Shown: positions 16,560-25,736, counted from the first letter of the stretch. The stretch is 64,000 bases of DNA from Luteolibacter rhizosphaerae (GCF_025950095.1 NZ_JAPDDR010000003.1:248001-312000); one strand, 5' to 3'. Notes: generated from the sequence alone by a model not told the origin. Program-made: numbers and translations.

Positions 16560-18068
16560 TCAGGGGAATGCGGCGCGGGGTTCGGGGCGCATGGCGCGAC
16601 GGGCGGCACCGATGCAGAGCTCCGCGGGCACGGCTTGCTTGGCCATGGCACGGCGTTGTTCGCAGAGGGATTCCCAAGCCTTCTTCTCGGGTGCGGGAAT
16701 CTCCGGCTGATGACGGAAGGGCACGCCCATGCCGAGCAAGGCGGCGATCCATGAGTCGATGCCGATGGCCCCGGGCCATGAGGGGATGAACTGCGCCAGC
16801 AACTGCGAGGGACCGATCGATTGATAAAGGTCCACCAGCGGAGCACAGGACCGGGGCGCGACCGTCTCCCGCGCACGGGTCCAGAAGGGCGAATCGGAAG
16901 CGGTATTGTAGCGGTGGTGGATGGCGTGGAAGTCACGCAGTTCATCCCATGCCTCGGCGGCGATCGTGTTGTAGCTGGCCGCCGACGCATCTCCCACGCG
17001 GCCATCCGTTTCCGCGAGCAAGCGGACGAGCCAGTTCACCTGGAAGAGGAGCATGCCGATGCGCAGCGAAGCCATCGGCGGCAGGAAGCCACCGGCATCA
17101 CCCACCGCGATCACCGCACCCTGCCACGGGCTGGTGAGGCGGCCGTTGTTCCAATGATGGATGCGAGTGACAGCAGAAGAATCATCGGCCTTCGCAAGAA
17201 GCTGCGCACAGGCTTCTTCCTCCTCCATGAATTCCGGAGCCCACGCGAGGGCGAGGCCCACGGCATCATCATGCTCGATGCGCCAGCGCCAACCGGCGTC
17301 CTGTGTTTCGAGCGTGGTGAAGGGCCGGATGGGCTCGCTGCCGCGACGGCGCAGCACGGTGACGGCGCGGGTGCAGGGTGCGGCGTCCTCGTAGGACACC
17401 CAACCGCTGTTCCCTGCCAAAGTGGAGAGCGGACGGGCGCTGCCGGCGGCATCGAAGAAGAGGTCGGCTTCCAAGGAGCCGCCATCCGCCAGCACCAGGC
17501 GCTGCGGTGCCTGCTCGATCGCGACCGGACGCCCCTCGCGCACGGCAATGCCGAGCACTTGGCAGAGCTTGAGCAAGAGGTCATCCAGCAGCTCGGTGCG
17601 GAAGTTCATGCCGGTGAGATGCTCAAGCGGCTTGAAGGCGTTCGCCCCGTCCTTCGGGAAGAGCTTGCCCGCAGCCATCAGGGCGATGGAGGGCGAGCAG
17701 GAATCCAATCCGGTAGCCGCGGCGAGATATCCCGGCTCGGTGCGGAAGCCGTTCAGGCCCTGGCTGAAGGTCTGGTCGAAGCCGCGGAAGAAACTGCCGC
17801 GGGCACCCCAGAGACACTTGTAGCCGAGCGTCCACACCGGGCGGGCGCGCAGGTGAATATCCTGACCCTGCAAGCCGAGCACGCGGGAGATCTGCTGAAG
17901 TACGGCAGGAGTCGTACTTTCCCCGATCGGATCGGCAGCCTCCGCCGCGGGATCGCGGAGCAGGGTGACGCCGAGGCCGGGGAGCTGGCGCTTGAGCGAG
18001 GCGGCGGTGAGGAGGGCATCCGTGCCGGAGCCGAGCACGACCACCTGACGAACGAGAGAAGCATTCAT
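16560..18068 (-). CDS. Tryptophan-halogenase-family flavoprotein, catalytically degenerate paralogue
   Basis: About 502 residues from the ATG at 18068 (MNASLVRQVVVLGSG). It belongs to the flavin-dependent tryptophan 7-halogenase family and is clearly homologous to the next gene upstream (18092-19630): both share GESTT/GEGTT, an aligned CLWG/LLWG block, WRWRIE versus WCWQIE, and the AWDELRDFHA-type block. The residues expected for catalysis are altered. The position of the active-site Lys (WKQGIR in the neighbour) reads WTLGYK, the EPLEA segment holding the catalytic Glu reads PPMAS, and the FAD motif is GSGTDA rather than GGGSAG. It may be a non-halogenating oxidoreductase or a partner subunit. 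It starts 23 bases after the neighbour's stop. Confidence 0.75.
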   Translation of the reverse strand: MNASLVRQVVVLGSGTDALLTAASLKRQLPGLGVTLLRDPAAEAADPIGESTTPAVLQQISRVLGLQGQDIHLRARPVWTLGYKCLWGARGSFFRGFDQTFSQGLNGFRTEPGYLAAATGLDSCSPSIALMAAGKLFPKDGANAFKPLEHLTGMNFRTELLDDLLLKLCQVLGIAVREGRPVAIEQAPQRLVLADGGSLEADLFFDAAGSARPLSTLAGNSGWVSYEDAAPCTRAVTVLRRRGSEPIRPFTTLETQDAGWRWRIEHDDAVGLALAWAPEFMEEEEACAQLLAKADDSSAVTRIHHWNNGRLTSPWQGAVIAVGDAGGFLPPMASLRIGMLLFQVNWLVRLLAETDGRVGDASAASYNTIAAEAWDELRDFHAIHHRYNTASDSPFWTRARETVAPRSCAPLVDLYQSIGPSQLLAQFIPSWPGAIGIDSWIAALLGMGVPFRHQPEIPAPEKKAWESLCEQRRAMAKQAVPAELCIGAARRAMRPEPRAAFP

Positions 18069-18091
18069 GAACGGAGCGGGAGGAAAGGGAT

Positions 18092-19630
18092 TCAGGTCCA
18101 CTGCCAGGAAGGACGGCGGATGGCATCAAGTGCCTGGCGGACGCTCACGCCGCCCTTTGCTTGGGCAGCGAGCTTGTTGCGGTGGGCACGGAATGCCTCG
18201 AACTCGGCATCGCCCGGCTGGTAGGAGGCCTCATGCGGCACCTGCATGCCGACGAGCATGGCGAGGAAGCCCTCCACGCCGTAGATGTTCGGACGCGCCG
18301 GGAGGGCGTGTACCAGCAGCACCGGATTCGGCCCAACCTCCTGGTAAAAGTCATGAAATGTCTGGTAGTTCCCCAAACTCGTGTGCGCCCGGCAGTGCAT
18401 CCAGAAGGGCGTGTTGTGCCGCGTATTGAAGCGGTAGTGATAGGCGAGGAAGTCGCGGATCTCGTCCCAAGCGATGCCGACCACGCGGTTGAAAGCGGCA
18501 GTCATCGCTTCATCCAGATGATAGCCGGTCTGGCGTAGGGACTCGGCCAGCCAGTTCGATTCGTAGATCACCTGGGCCAGCGCGGTGGCTTCGAGCGGCT
18601 CGACGAAGCCGGAGGCATTGCCGATCGCGACGACATTACCCACCCAACTGCGCTCGTAGCGGCCGCTGCGGAACTTGACCACACGGGTCTCGGTGATCTT
18701 CGGGTTCTTCGCGACGAGCTCGGCCCGGGCCTCCTCATCGGACACGAAATTGCTGGAGTAGACGTATCCGCGGTTGATGAAGGTCTCATGCTCGATCTGC
18801 CAGCACCAGCCGTGATACATGGTCTCCGCGGTGGTGTAGGGGTGGATCGGCTCATCCTCCCGCTGCCAGCCGCCGATCACGGCGCGATCGCAGAAGAGCG
18901 AGTCGGAGAAGCTTTTGAAGGGCTCCGCGAGGGCCTTGCCGATCAGTTCCGCGCTGAATCCGGAGGCATCGATGTAAAGGTCCGCGCTGCGGGTGGTGCC
19001 GCTCTTGAAATGCAGGGCGGTCACCTTGCCCGCATCGACTTCGGCACGCTCCAGAGTGTCATCCTCCAAGGTGATGCCGGAGCGGCGGGCGATGCTCTCC
19101 AAACAGGAGACGAGACGGTGGTTCTCGATGTGAAACGCATATTGGCCCTTGATCACGGGTCGGCCGAGCGGACCCGTGGTGAAGGCCTTGTCCCGGCCCA
19201 TGAGCGCTCCCGCCTGCGAGAGATCGCCGCAATCACCGGCAGCATAGAAGCCGTTCGCCTTCGGCATGCCCTCGAAGCGTTGGTCGTACTGGAACTCGAA
19301 GTCGTAGAAGAACTCCTCGCGCGGGCCCCAGAGCAGGCGGATGCCCTGCTTCCATGTCGGCCGGGCCTCGCGGTAGAATTCCTCCTTCGGGATGCCAAGG
19401 GTCTCGAAGAGATGCGCGGGAAAGACGGCGGTGGTCCCCTCCCCCACCCCGATGACGCCGAGTTCGGAGCTGTAGACGAGCGAGACTTCCAGCGCGGGAT
19501 GAAGACGCTTGAGGGTGAGCGCGGCAAGCAGGCCGGCGCTGCCGCCGCCGAGGACGAGCACTCGCCGAACCTTCGACGAGCCGGGGTTTACGGATTCCGG
19601 ATGAGAGACCATGGGAGTTTCTTCTGCCAT
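18092..19630 (-). CDS. Flavin-dependent tryptophan halogenase family protein
   Basis: About 512 residues from ATG 19630 (MAEETPMVSHPES); the frame is open further upstream but would run toward the divergent methyltransferase start. The FAD fold opens with VLVLGGGSAGLLAAL. IGVGEGTTAVFP is the conserved second glycine-rich motif, RPTWKQGIRLLW has the Lys that aligns with the halogenase active-site Lys, and GFVEPLEATALAQV has the Glu of the family's EPLES motif. The typical WxWxIP is WCWQIE, with Pro replaced. Substrates in this family vary widely and some members are not halogenases, so the reaction is open. It would need a flavin reductase, which is not in the window. Confidence 0.8.
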   Translation of the reverse strand: MAEETPMVSHPESVNPGSSKVRRVLVLGGGSAGLLAALTLKRLHPALEVSLVYSSELGVIGVGEGTTAVFPAHLFETLGIPKEEFYREARPTWKQGIRLLWGPREEFFYDFEFQYDQRFEGMPKANGFYAAGDCGDLSQAGALMGRDKAFTTGPLGRPVIKGQYAFHIENHRLVSCLESIARRSGITLEDDTLERAEVDAGKVTALHFKSGTTRSADLYIDASGFSAELIGKALAEPFKSFSDSLFCDRAVIGGWQREDEPIHPYTTAETMYHGWCWQIEHETFINRGYVYSSNFVSDEEARAELVAKNPKITETRVVKFRSGRYERSWVGNVVAIGNASGFVEPLEATALAQVIYESNWLAESLRQTGYHLDEAMTAAFNRVVGIAWDEIRDFLAYHYRFNTRHNTPFWMHCRAHTSLGNYQTFHDFYQEVGPNPVLLVHALPARPNIYGVEGFLAMLVGMQVPHEASYQPGDAEFEAFRAHRNKLAAQAKGGVSVRQALDAIRRPSWQWT

Positions 19631-19774
19631 GCCAGCGGAAGCGGGCGGCGACGACAAGCGGGAACGGCCCCTTGCCGGAGGGGAAGCCCTCAACCGCGAA
19701 TGGACGCCAATGGACGCGAATAGAAATCCGGGGGCCTTGTCGGGAGGACTTCTCCGGAGCAGGGTATTTGCACC

Positions 19775-20548
19775 ATGGCACTCGATTCCCAGCAACAGCG
19801 TTCCGCCGCCCAGTTCGATCGCCAAGCTGCCAACTACGGCAAGCAGCACATTCTAGCCGACACACGCGACGTGGATGAGCTACTCGCCATGATTCCGGAG
19901 AAGAGCGGCGCGGCGCTGGATGTGGCCACCGGTGGCGGGCACACGGCGCTGGCCCTGGCCCGTGCGGGTTACACGCCGGTGCTGGGCGATCTGGCGCCGG
20001 CGATGCTGGAGCACGCGGGCAAGCTGCTGGAGGGAGAAGGTTTCCCCGTGGCAACGGCGCTCTTCCCGGCAGAGGAGATCCCCTTCCCCGACGCGAGCTT
20101 CCGGATCGTGAGCTGCCGCGTGGCTCCGCACCACTTCACGGATGTGCCGGCCTTCGTGAAGGAATGCTACCGGGTGCTGGAGCCCGGCGGTTATCTGCTC
20201 ATCATCGACGGCAGCGTGGTGGATGATGACCCGGAGACTGCCGAGTGGCTGCACCAGGTGGAGAAGCTGCGCGATCCCTCGCATGGCCGCCTGTTAGATC
20301 GCAACACATGGGTGCGGATCGTGGAGGAAGCCGGATTCTCCATCCGGCATGCCGAACTGCAGCCAATGAAGATGCCGGATCTGGAATGGTATTTCACCGC
20401 AGCGGCGACTTCGGAAGAAAATCGCGAACAGGTGCGGGCATTGATCGCGAATGCGAGTCCCCATGTGCGCGAACGGATGGAGCTGCAAACGAATGAAGAA
20501 CCGATCCGCTGGATATGGCAGCGGGTGAGTTTGCTCGCGGTGAAATGA
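19775..20548 (+). CDS. Class I SAM-dependent methyltransferase, UbiE/YcgJ-like
   Basis: A 257-residue cytoplasmic enzyme. The SAM-binding loop is ALDVATGGGHTALALA (about residues 46-61), the acidic strand-2 position lies in VLGDLAPAMLEHA, and later blocks PFPDASFRIVSCRVAPHHF and VLEPGGYLLIID match the UbiE/methyltransferase-11 family. Such enzymes methylate quinones, small molecules or arsenic; nothing here fixes the substrate. It is divergent from the halogenase-family gene with 144 bases between the starts, so the two might share a control region. Confidence 0.85.
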   Translation: MALDSQQQRSAAQFDRQAANYGKQHILADTRDVDELLAMIPEKSGAALDVATGGGHTALALARAGYTPVLGDLAPAMLEHAGKLLEGEGFPVATALFPAEEIPFPDASFRIVSCRVAPHHFTDVPAFVKECYRVLEPGGYLLIIDGSVVDDDPETAEWLHQVEKLRDPSHGRLLDRNTWVRIVEEAGFSIRHAELQPMKMPDLEWYFTAAATSEENREQVRALIANASPHVRERMELQTNEEPIRWIWQRVSLLAVK

Positions 20549-20686
20549 GATGCGCCGACGCGCTGAATTATCGTGCATCCGGCAATGCGGCGGGTTGCAG
20601 TGCTCAGGCGCGGTGCGTTTGAATCGGCGAAAGCTTCATTGTGTTATCGCGCTGAGCCGCAAGGCATAGCCGGTCGTGGGCAGGTG

Positions 20687-20703
20687 TGGCCGGCGGTTTG
20701 CAG
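20687..20703 (+). promoter_or_regulatory. Possible sigma-54 promoter of the first WxxGxW gene
   Basis: The sequence GTGGCCGGCGGTTTGCA has GG and GC exactly 10 bases apart and TTTGCA at the -12 box, but lacks the A of TGGCA. It lies 61 bases before the ATG. The paralogous gene at 23664 has no equivalent, which weakens the call. Confidence 0.3.
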
Positions 20704-20763
20704 TGAATAAAGTCCGGTCCCGATGCGTCGACCGGACTGAACCACTGCGAACCGATAGGAATC

Positions 20764-23025
20764 ATGAAACCACGATACTTCTCCATCATCGGGGCGCTCG
20801 CTGTCATGACGGCAGGCGGGCCGCTCCTGCTTCCTGCGGCTGCGCAGGCGCCGCCATCCACGGAGGTGGAGGCGACGGAAGACGATCAAGCCGTCGAAGT
20901 TCTCACCCGCGGACCCGTGCACGAAGCCTTCGCGGAGGCGGTGATGAGCAATCCCGAGCCCGGCTTGATCATCAGCAAGGCCCCTCCGACGGCCATCGAA
21001 GAGTTGCCGCCCGAGCAAGAGCTCGAGGGTGACAACGTGACTTGGATCTCCGGCTACTGGGCATGGGACGATGATCAGAACGACTTCCTCTGGATCAGCG
21101 GTGTGTGGCGTAACATGCCACCGGGCCGCCAATGGGTGCCGGGCTACTGGAATGATCTGGGAGGCAGCCAGTGGCAATGGACCTCCGGCTACTGGGCCGA
21201 CTCCGAAACCACCGAAGTCGATTACATCGAAGAGGCTCCACCCGCCACACTCGATGCGGGCCCGAACGTGGAATCTCCCGGGGACGACCACACCTGGATC
21301 CCGGGCAATTGGCGCTACGCCGAAACCCGCTATGTCTGGAGCCCCGGCTACTACACGCCACTGCGGCCGGACTGGACCTGGGTGCCTTCCCGCTGGTCGT
21401 GGACCCCGCGCGGCTACTGCTATGTGGATGGCTACTGGGACCATGCGATCGCGCGCCGCGGCATTCTTTTCGCTCCGGTGCACTTCCATCGCCCGGTCTG
21501 GTCCACCCCCGGCTACTACTACACGCCTAGTATCGTTGTCGGCCTGAACGTCTTCAACGACCACTGCTGGGTTCGCCCGCGCTTCGGTCACTACTACTTC
21601 GGTGACTACTATGCCCCGCGCTACAGCGGTCTGGGTTTCTTCTCTCCGCACGTGTGGCACGGCCACCGCGCCCACTACGACCCGATCTGGGCTCACGTGC
21701 GCTGGCACCACCGCCACGACCATGGCTGGGGCGACCGCTTCCGCGATCGTTTCGCCTTCCTGCGTGCCCATGAGGACGCCCGCCCCTTCCGTACTTGGGC
21801 GGCGATGCGCGACTTCCGCGGTGATCGCTTCCGCAACGACGACATCGGCCGCACCCGCTTCTTCGCGAGCCGCTTGAATGGCTTTGCCAATAACCCGGTG
21901 GGTGGCATGCGTTTCCGCCAGATCAATCAGGAGCGCCGCAATCAACTGGTGCAGCAGCGCCAGCAAATGCGGGACTTCGCCCAGAACCGCCGTCAGGTCG
22001 AGATGGTGCGCAACAACCGCGGTCCGCAGGCTCAAGGCAATCGCATGGCGATCGCTCGCGAGAAGCTCCGCCGCTCGCCGGTGGTAGGCCGTAATGCAGC
22101 CCAGATGGCGCAGAACCAAGCTCCGCCGCGCCGTCCGGAAGCCCGTGGCAATCGGGTGCGCCCCGATGCGGTGGTGCGCGGTGGACAGGGTCGGAATGGG
22201 CGCGATATCGCCCGCGGCGACGATAACACTCCCGGTCGTAATGGTCTGGCTCAAGGCCAAGGTCGGAACCGGCCGAACCAAGCCCAGCCACAGACGAACC
22301 GGACCCCTCGCGATACCGCCGCGAACGGCAACCGCGGTGGCCAGCAACGCCAGCAGGTCCGCCCGAATGTGGGTCGTAATCCCGAAGCCGCCCAACGCCA
22401 GAATCCGGGCCGCGCCGCTCAACAGGCTACCCCACAGCGTCGCCAACAGGTGAATCCGCAGCAGCGCCAAACCGCCCCGCAACGCCAGCAGGTGCGTCCG
22501 CAACAACAAGCTCGCCCGCAACAGCAGGCCCGTCCTCAGCAGCGTCAGCAAGTGAAGCCTCAGCAGCAAGCTCGCCCGCAGCAACGTCAGGCCGCGCCGC
22601 AACGCCAGCAAGTGAGGCCTCAACAACAGGCTCGCCCGCAACAGCGCCAAGCCGCTCCGCAGCGCCAGCAAGCTCGCCCGCAACAACGCCAAGCGGCTCC
22701 GCAACGCCAACAAGCGCGCCCGCAGCAGCAGGCACGTCCGCAACAACGCCAAGCCGCTCCGCAGCGTCAGCAAGCACGCCCGCAACAGCGCCAAGCCGCT
22801 CCGCAGCGCCAGCAGGCACGTCCGCAGCAACGTCAGGCGGCACCGCAGCGCCAGCAGGCCCGCCCGCAGCAGCGCCAAGCGGCTCCGCAACGCCAGCAGG
22901 CCCGTCCTCAGCAACGCCAAGCGGCTCCGCAACGTCAGCAGGCCCGTCCACAACAACGCCAAGCGGCTCCGCAACGCCAACAACAGCGCCAGCAGGGCCG
23001 GGGCAAGAATCGCGCGGACGCGTGA
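20764..23025 (+). CDS. Secreted WxxGxW-repeat protein with Gln/Arg/Pro-rich tail
   Basis: A 753-residue protein preceded by a good ribosome site (AGGAATC then ATG). It has a signal peptide ending at LLPAAAQA. Residues about 90-230 hold repeated Trp/Gly motifs such as WISGYW, WISGVW, WVPGYW, WTSGYW and WIPGNW, as in YXWXXGXW-repeat proteins of unknown role. A His/Tyr/Trp-rich region follows, then a basic helical stretch, and from about residue 540 a low-complexity tail dominated by Gln, Arg, Pro and Ala with a 14-residue unit. The tail carries many positive charges and could bind anionic polymers such as DNA, RNA or polysaccharide in the envelope. A close paralogue lies at 23664-25736. Confidence 0.8.
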   Translation: MKPRYFSIIGALAVMTAGGPLLLPAAAQAPPSTEVEATEDDQAVEVLTRGPVHEAFAEAVMSNPEPGLIISKAPPTAIEELPPEQELEGDNVTWISGYWAWDDDQNDFLWISGVWRNMPPGRQWVPGYWNDLGGSQWQWTSGYWADSETTEVDYIEEAPPATLDAGPNVESPGDDHTWIPGNWRYAETRYVWSPGYYTPLRPDWTWVPSRWSWTPRGYCYVDGYWDHAIARRGILFAPVHFHRPVWSTPGYYYTPSIVVGLNVFNDHCWVRPRFGHYYFGDYYAPRYSGLGFFSPHVWHGHRAHYDPIWAHVRWHHRHDHGWGDRFRDRFAFLRAHEDARPFRTWAAMRDFRGDRFRNDDIGRTRFFASRLNGFANNPVGGMRFRQINQERRNQLVQQRQQMRDFAQNRRQVEMVRNNRGPQAQGNRMAIAREKLRRSPVVGRNAAQMAQNQAPPRRPEARGNRVRPDAVVRGGQGRNGRDIARGDDNTPGRNGLAQGQGRNRPNQAQPQTNRTPRDTAANGNRGGQQRQQVRPNVGRNPEAAQRQNPGRAAQQATPQRRQQVNPQQRQTAPQRQQVRPQQQARPQQQARPQQRQQVKPQQQARPQQRQAAPQRQQVRPQQQARPQQRQAAPQRQQARPQQRQAAPQRQQARPQQQARPQQRQAAPQRQQARPQQRQAAPQRQQARPQQRQAAPQRQQARPQQRQAAPQRQQARPQQRQAAPQRQQARPQQRQAAPQRQQQRQQGRGKNRADA
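22640..22990 (+). repeat. Coding tandem repeat, about 42-bp unit
   Basis: The DNA encoding the tail consists of imperfect 42-bp units, each coding QARPQQRQAAPQRQ or a close variant, repeated about eight times with silent differences in CAG/CAA and CGC/CGT. These are in-frame units, which suggests growth and contraction by recombination. Confidence 0.8.
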
Positions 23026-23060
23026 TTGCCATGGGGAATTGATTCACCCGAATCCAATCG

Positions 23061-23093
23061 ACCGCGGGAGGCTACGGCTTCCCGCGGTTTTTC
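23061..23093 (+). terminator. Rho-independent terminator of the first WxxGxW gene
   Basis: A 9-bp perfect stem ACCGCGGGA / TCCCGCGGT with a 10-base loop is followed by TTTT, 36 bases past the stop. A near-copy follows the paralogous gene. Confidence 0.8.
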
Positions 23094-23105
23094 TTGTACC
23101 GACGC

Positions 23106-23453
23106 CTAGTGCCGCCGCTGGGTCATCATGAACTCGTTCCCTTCCGGATCGATGCACATGGCGAGATGGAGCGGATCCTCCTGGGTGTCGTTCGGCTCGC
23201 TGGTCAAGGCTCCGCCGCATTCGGCAAGGCGGGCAATGCCCGTGCGCAGGTCATCCAGCTGGAACGAAAGGCCGGTCCATGTCCGCTTCCCCTCCCCGCC
23301 GCCGTGAACTCCGATGGTGGCACCGGCAACCACGATCTCGCTCCAGACTTCGGACTCGAAGCTGATCACCCCTCCGAAGAGATCGCGATAGAACGCGAGG
23401 CAACGCCGCCAATCCGCCGCCCACAGGACATATTTCACCTTCTCCACACGCAT
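23106..23453 (-). CDS. VOC (glyoxalase/bleomycin-resistance) family protein
   Basis: About 115 residues from ATG 23453 (MRVEKVKYVLWAADW); the frame runs open to 23564 and the ATG at 23495 is an alternative. The beta-alpha-beta-beta-beta pattern of the vicinal-oxygen-chelate fold is visible: KYVLWAADWRRCLAFYRDLFG at the start and DPEGNEFMM at the C-terminus, the usual end of a VOC module. These proteins bind a metal and act in detoxification, resistance or extradiol cleavage. It lies antisense between the two WxxGxW paralogues and has no obvious link to them. Confidence 0.75.
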   Translation of the reverse strand: MRVEKVKYVLWAADWRRCLAFYRDLFGGVISFESEVWSEIVVAGATIGVHGGGEGKRTWTGLSFQLDDLRTGIARLAECGGALTSEPNDTQEDPLHLAMCIDPEGNEFMMTQRRH

Positions 23454-23663
23454 GTGGCCGAACAGATAAGAATAGCCTCGCGCGGGCAATTCCATTCTTG
23501 CGGGCAGGAGACTTGTGTTGGTTGAATATGTCCCCGCCTTATCTTGCTGTCTTGGACATCGCAAAGTTTTCGGCAGCGCTTATGGTGCCGTTAAGACAGC
23601 GTTTGAATAAATTCCCCCGGTCTCTCGTCAGCTCCCTGAATCCACCGCAAATCAAGAGGAACC

Positions 23664-25736
23664 ATGAAACCACGATACCTCCCAATCATCGGGGCCCTGG
23701 CCGTCATCGCGACGGGCGGGCCGCTTCTGCTTCCTGCGGCGGCGCAGGCACCCGCTCCGGACGTCGAGGCGAGCGAGCCCGACAACGAGAACGTAGAGAT
23801 CCTGACCCGCGGCCCGGTTCACGAGGCCTTCGCGGAGGCGTCCGGGTCCAAGCCGGAACCGGGCTATATCATCACCAAGTCACCGCCCACCCCGATCGAG
23901 GAGCTGCCGCCCGAGCAGGAGCTCGAGGGCGAGAACGTGACCTGGATTTCCGGCTACTGGGCCTGGGATGACGACCAGAACGATTTCCTGTGGATCAGCG
24001 GGGTGTGGCGGAATGTGCCTCCCGGTCGCCAATGGGTGCCGGGCTACTGGAGCGATCTGGGCGGATCCAAATGGCAGTGGACCTCCGGCTATTGGGCCGA
24101 TGCCGAACTTGCGGAGGTGGACTACGTGGAAGAAGCGCCGCCCGAAAGCGTGGATGCGGGCCCGAACACGGTCTCGCCGGGCGAGGACCACACCTGGATC
24201 CCCGGGAACTGGCGCTACGCTGAAAGCCGCTACGTGTGGAGCCCCGGCTACTACACGCCGCTCCGGCCGGATTGGACCTGGGTGCCCTCACGCTGGTCAT
24301 GGACTCCGCGCGGCTACTGCTATGTGGACGGCTACTGGGACTATGCGGTGGCACGCCGCGGCATCCTCTTCGCCCCGGTGCATTTCCATCGCCCGGTATG
24401 GGCCCTTCCCGGCTATTCCTACTGCCCGAGCGTGGTGGTAAGCGTGAACGTTTTCACCGATCACTTCTGGCTGCGGCCGAGCTGCGGGCACTACTACTTC
24501 GGTGACTACTACGAGCCGCGCTACGCCAGCCTGGGCTTCTTCTCGGCCTATTCCTGGCATGGCCGGCGCGGCTGCTTCGACCCGATCTGGGCGCATCACC
24601 GCTGGTCGCACCGCCATATCCACGGCTGGAACGACCGCTTCCATGATCGCTTCGACTTCCTGCGCCGCCATGCGGATGCCCGCCCGCTGCATACCTGGGC
24701 CGCGATGCGGAACTTCCGCGGCGACAAGTTCAGCAACAATGATCTGGTGGGCCGCAACCGTCTCTTCGCCACCAGCCTGAAGGGCTTCGCGAGAAATCCG
24801 GTGGGCGGTCAAAAGTTCCGCCAGCTCAACATGGAGCGCCGTAACCAGATCGTGCAGCAGCGCCAGCAGATGCGGAACTTCACCCAGCAGCGCCGCCAAG
24901 TCGAAGTGGCCCGGGTCGGGAACCGCGGACCGGACCAAGCCGGTGCCGGGCGCCAAGCCGTGCTGCGCGAGAAGCTTCAACGCTCGCCGGTGGTGGGACG
25001 CGGAGCAGCCCAAATGGCGAAGAATCAGGCTCCGCCGAAGCGCCCCGACCTGCGCGGGAACAAGCCGGTGCAACCCCAAGCAGTGGTGCGGGGAGGGCAA
25101 ATCAGCCGCCCCCGAGGAATGGACGGAGTCACCAGCCGCGGCAGCGACATCATCTCGCCCGATAACACCAAAGGACGCCCGCAGGTAACAAACCGCGGGC
25201 CGGTGCAGCCTGGAGGAAAGAACGCGAATCCCTCGAAGGGGCAGACTCCGGGTCGCGGTATGGGCGGGGTGACCCCGAACCAGATTCCTGGCCGCGGGAC
25301 GGGGGACGCCACTCCGAATCGCCGCCAAGCGGTGCCGAAGGCAAATGTCCCGCAGACCAAGCAGGCGATGCCGCAACGGCAGGTACAACCCCAGCGGCAA
25401 GTGGTTCCGCAACGCCAGGTGCAACCCCAGCGTCAGGTCGTGCCACAGCGGCAAGTTGTTCCGCAGCGTCAGGTGCAACCGCAACGCCAAGTGGTGCCGC
25501 AACGGCAAGCCCAGCGCCAAGTGCAACCGCAACGCCAGGCCCAGCCGCAACGGCAAGTGCAGCAACCGCAGCGTCAAGTTCAGCGGCAGATGCCGCAACG
25601 CCAGGTGCAACCGCAGCGGCAGATGCCCCAGCGGCAGGCCCAGCCGCAACGTCAGATGCCGCAACGCCAGCAGATCCAGCCGCAACGGCAACAACAGCAG
25701 CAGCAACGTGGTGGCAAGAACCGCGGTAACGGCTAA
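23664..25736 (+). CDS. Secreted WxxGxW-repeat protein with Gln/Arg-rich tail, second copy
   Basis: A 690-residue paralogue of the protein at 20764-23025. It begins with almost the same signal peptide (MKPRY then IIGALAV, ending LLPAAAQA) after an AGAGGAACC ribosome site. The Trp/Gly repeats WISGYW, WISGVW, WVPGYW, WTSGYW and WIPGNW follow in the same order, and similarity is very high through about residue 340. The tail differs: it is built of PQRQ, VQPQRQ and VVPQRQ units rather than the Ala-rich 14-mer, so the tails evolved separately after duplication. Location is probably periplasmic or surface; function unknown. Confidence 0.8.
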   Translation: MKPRYLPIIGALAVIATGGPLLLPAAAQAPAPDVEASEPDNENVEILTRGPVHEAFAEASGSKPEPGYIITKSPPTPIEELPPEQELEGENVTWISGYWAWDDDQNDFLWISGVWRNVPPGRQWVPGYWSDLGGSKWQWTSGYWADAELAEVDYVEEAPPESVDAGPNTVSPGEDHTWIPGNWRYAESRYVWSPGYYTPLRPDWTWVPSRWSWTPRGYCYVDGYWDYAVARRGILFAPVHFHRPVWALPGYSYCPSVVVSVNVFTDHFWLRPSCGHYYFGDYYEPRYASLGFFSAYSWHGRRGCFDPIWAHHRWSHRHIHGWNDRFHDRFDFLRRHADARPLHTWAAMRNFRGDKFSNNDLVGRNRLFATSLKGFARNPVGGQKFRQLNMERRNQIVQQRQQMRNFTQQRRQVEVARVGNRGPDQAGAGRQAVLREKLQRSPVVGRGAAQMAKNQAPPKRPDLRGNKPVQPQAVVRGGQISRPRGMDGVTSRGSDIISPDNTKGRPQVTNRGPVQPGGKNANPSKGQTPGRGMGGVTPNQIPGRGTGDATPNRRQAVPKANVPQTKQAMPQRQVQPQRQVVPQRQVQPQRQVVPQRQVVPQRQVQPQRQVVPQRQAQRQVQPQRQAQPQRQVQQPQRQVQRQMPQRQVQPQRQMPQRQAQPQRQMPQRQQIQPQRQQQQQQRGGKNRGNG
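25366..25712 (+). repeat. Coding low-complexity repeat of PQRQ-type units
   Basis: Short units coding QVQPQRQ, QVVPQRQ, QAQPQRQ and MPQRQ follow one another without a fixed period. They form the basic Gln-rich tail of the second WxxGxW protein. Confidence 0.75.

Noticed and set aside
20644-22983. A 779-codon minus-strand frame rich in Leu, Ala and Arg repeats
   Set aside because: It is the complement of the Gln/Arg repeat tail of the WxxGxW protein; the Leu-Arg repeats arise mechanically from the CAG/CGC repeats.
22640-22990. 42-bp repeats as a CRISPR or minisatellite of non-coding type
   Set aside because: The units are in frame and code QARPQQRQ-type residues; they are a protein repeat.
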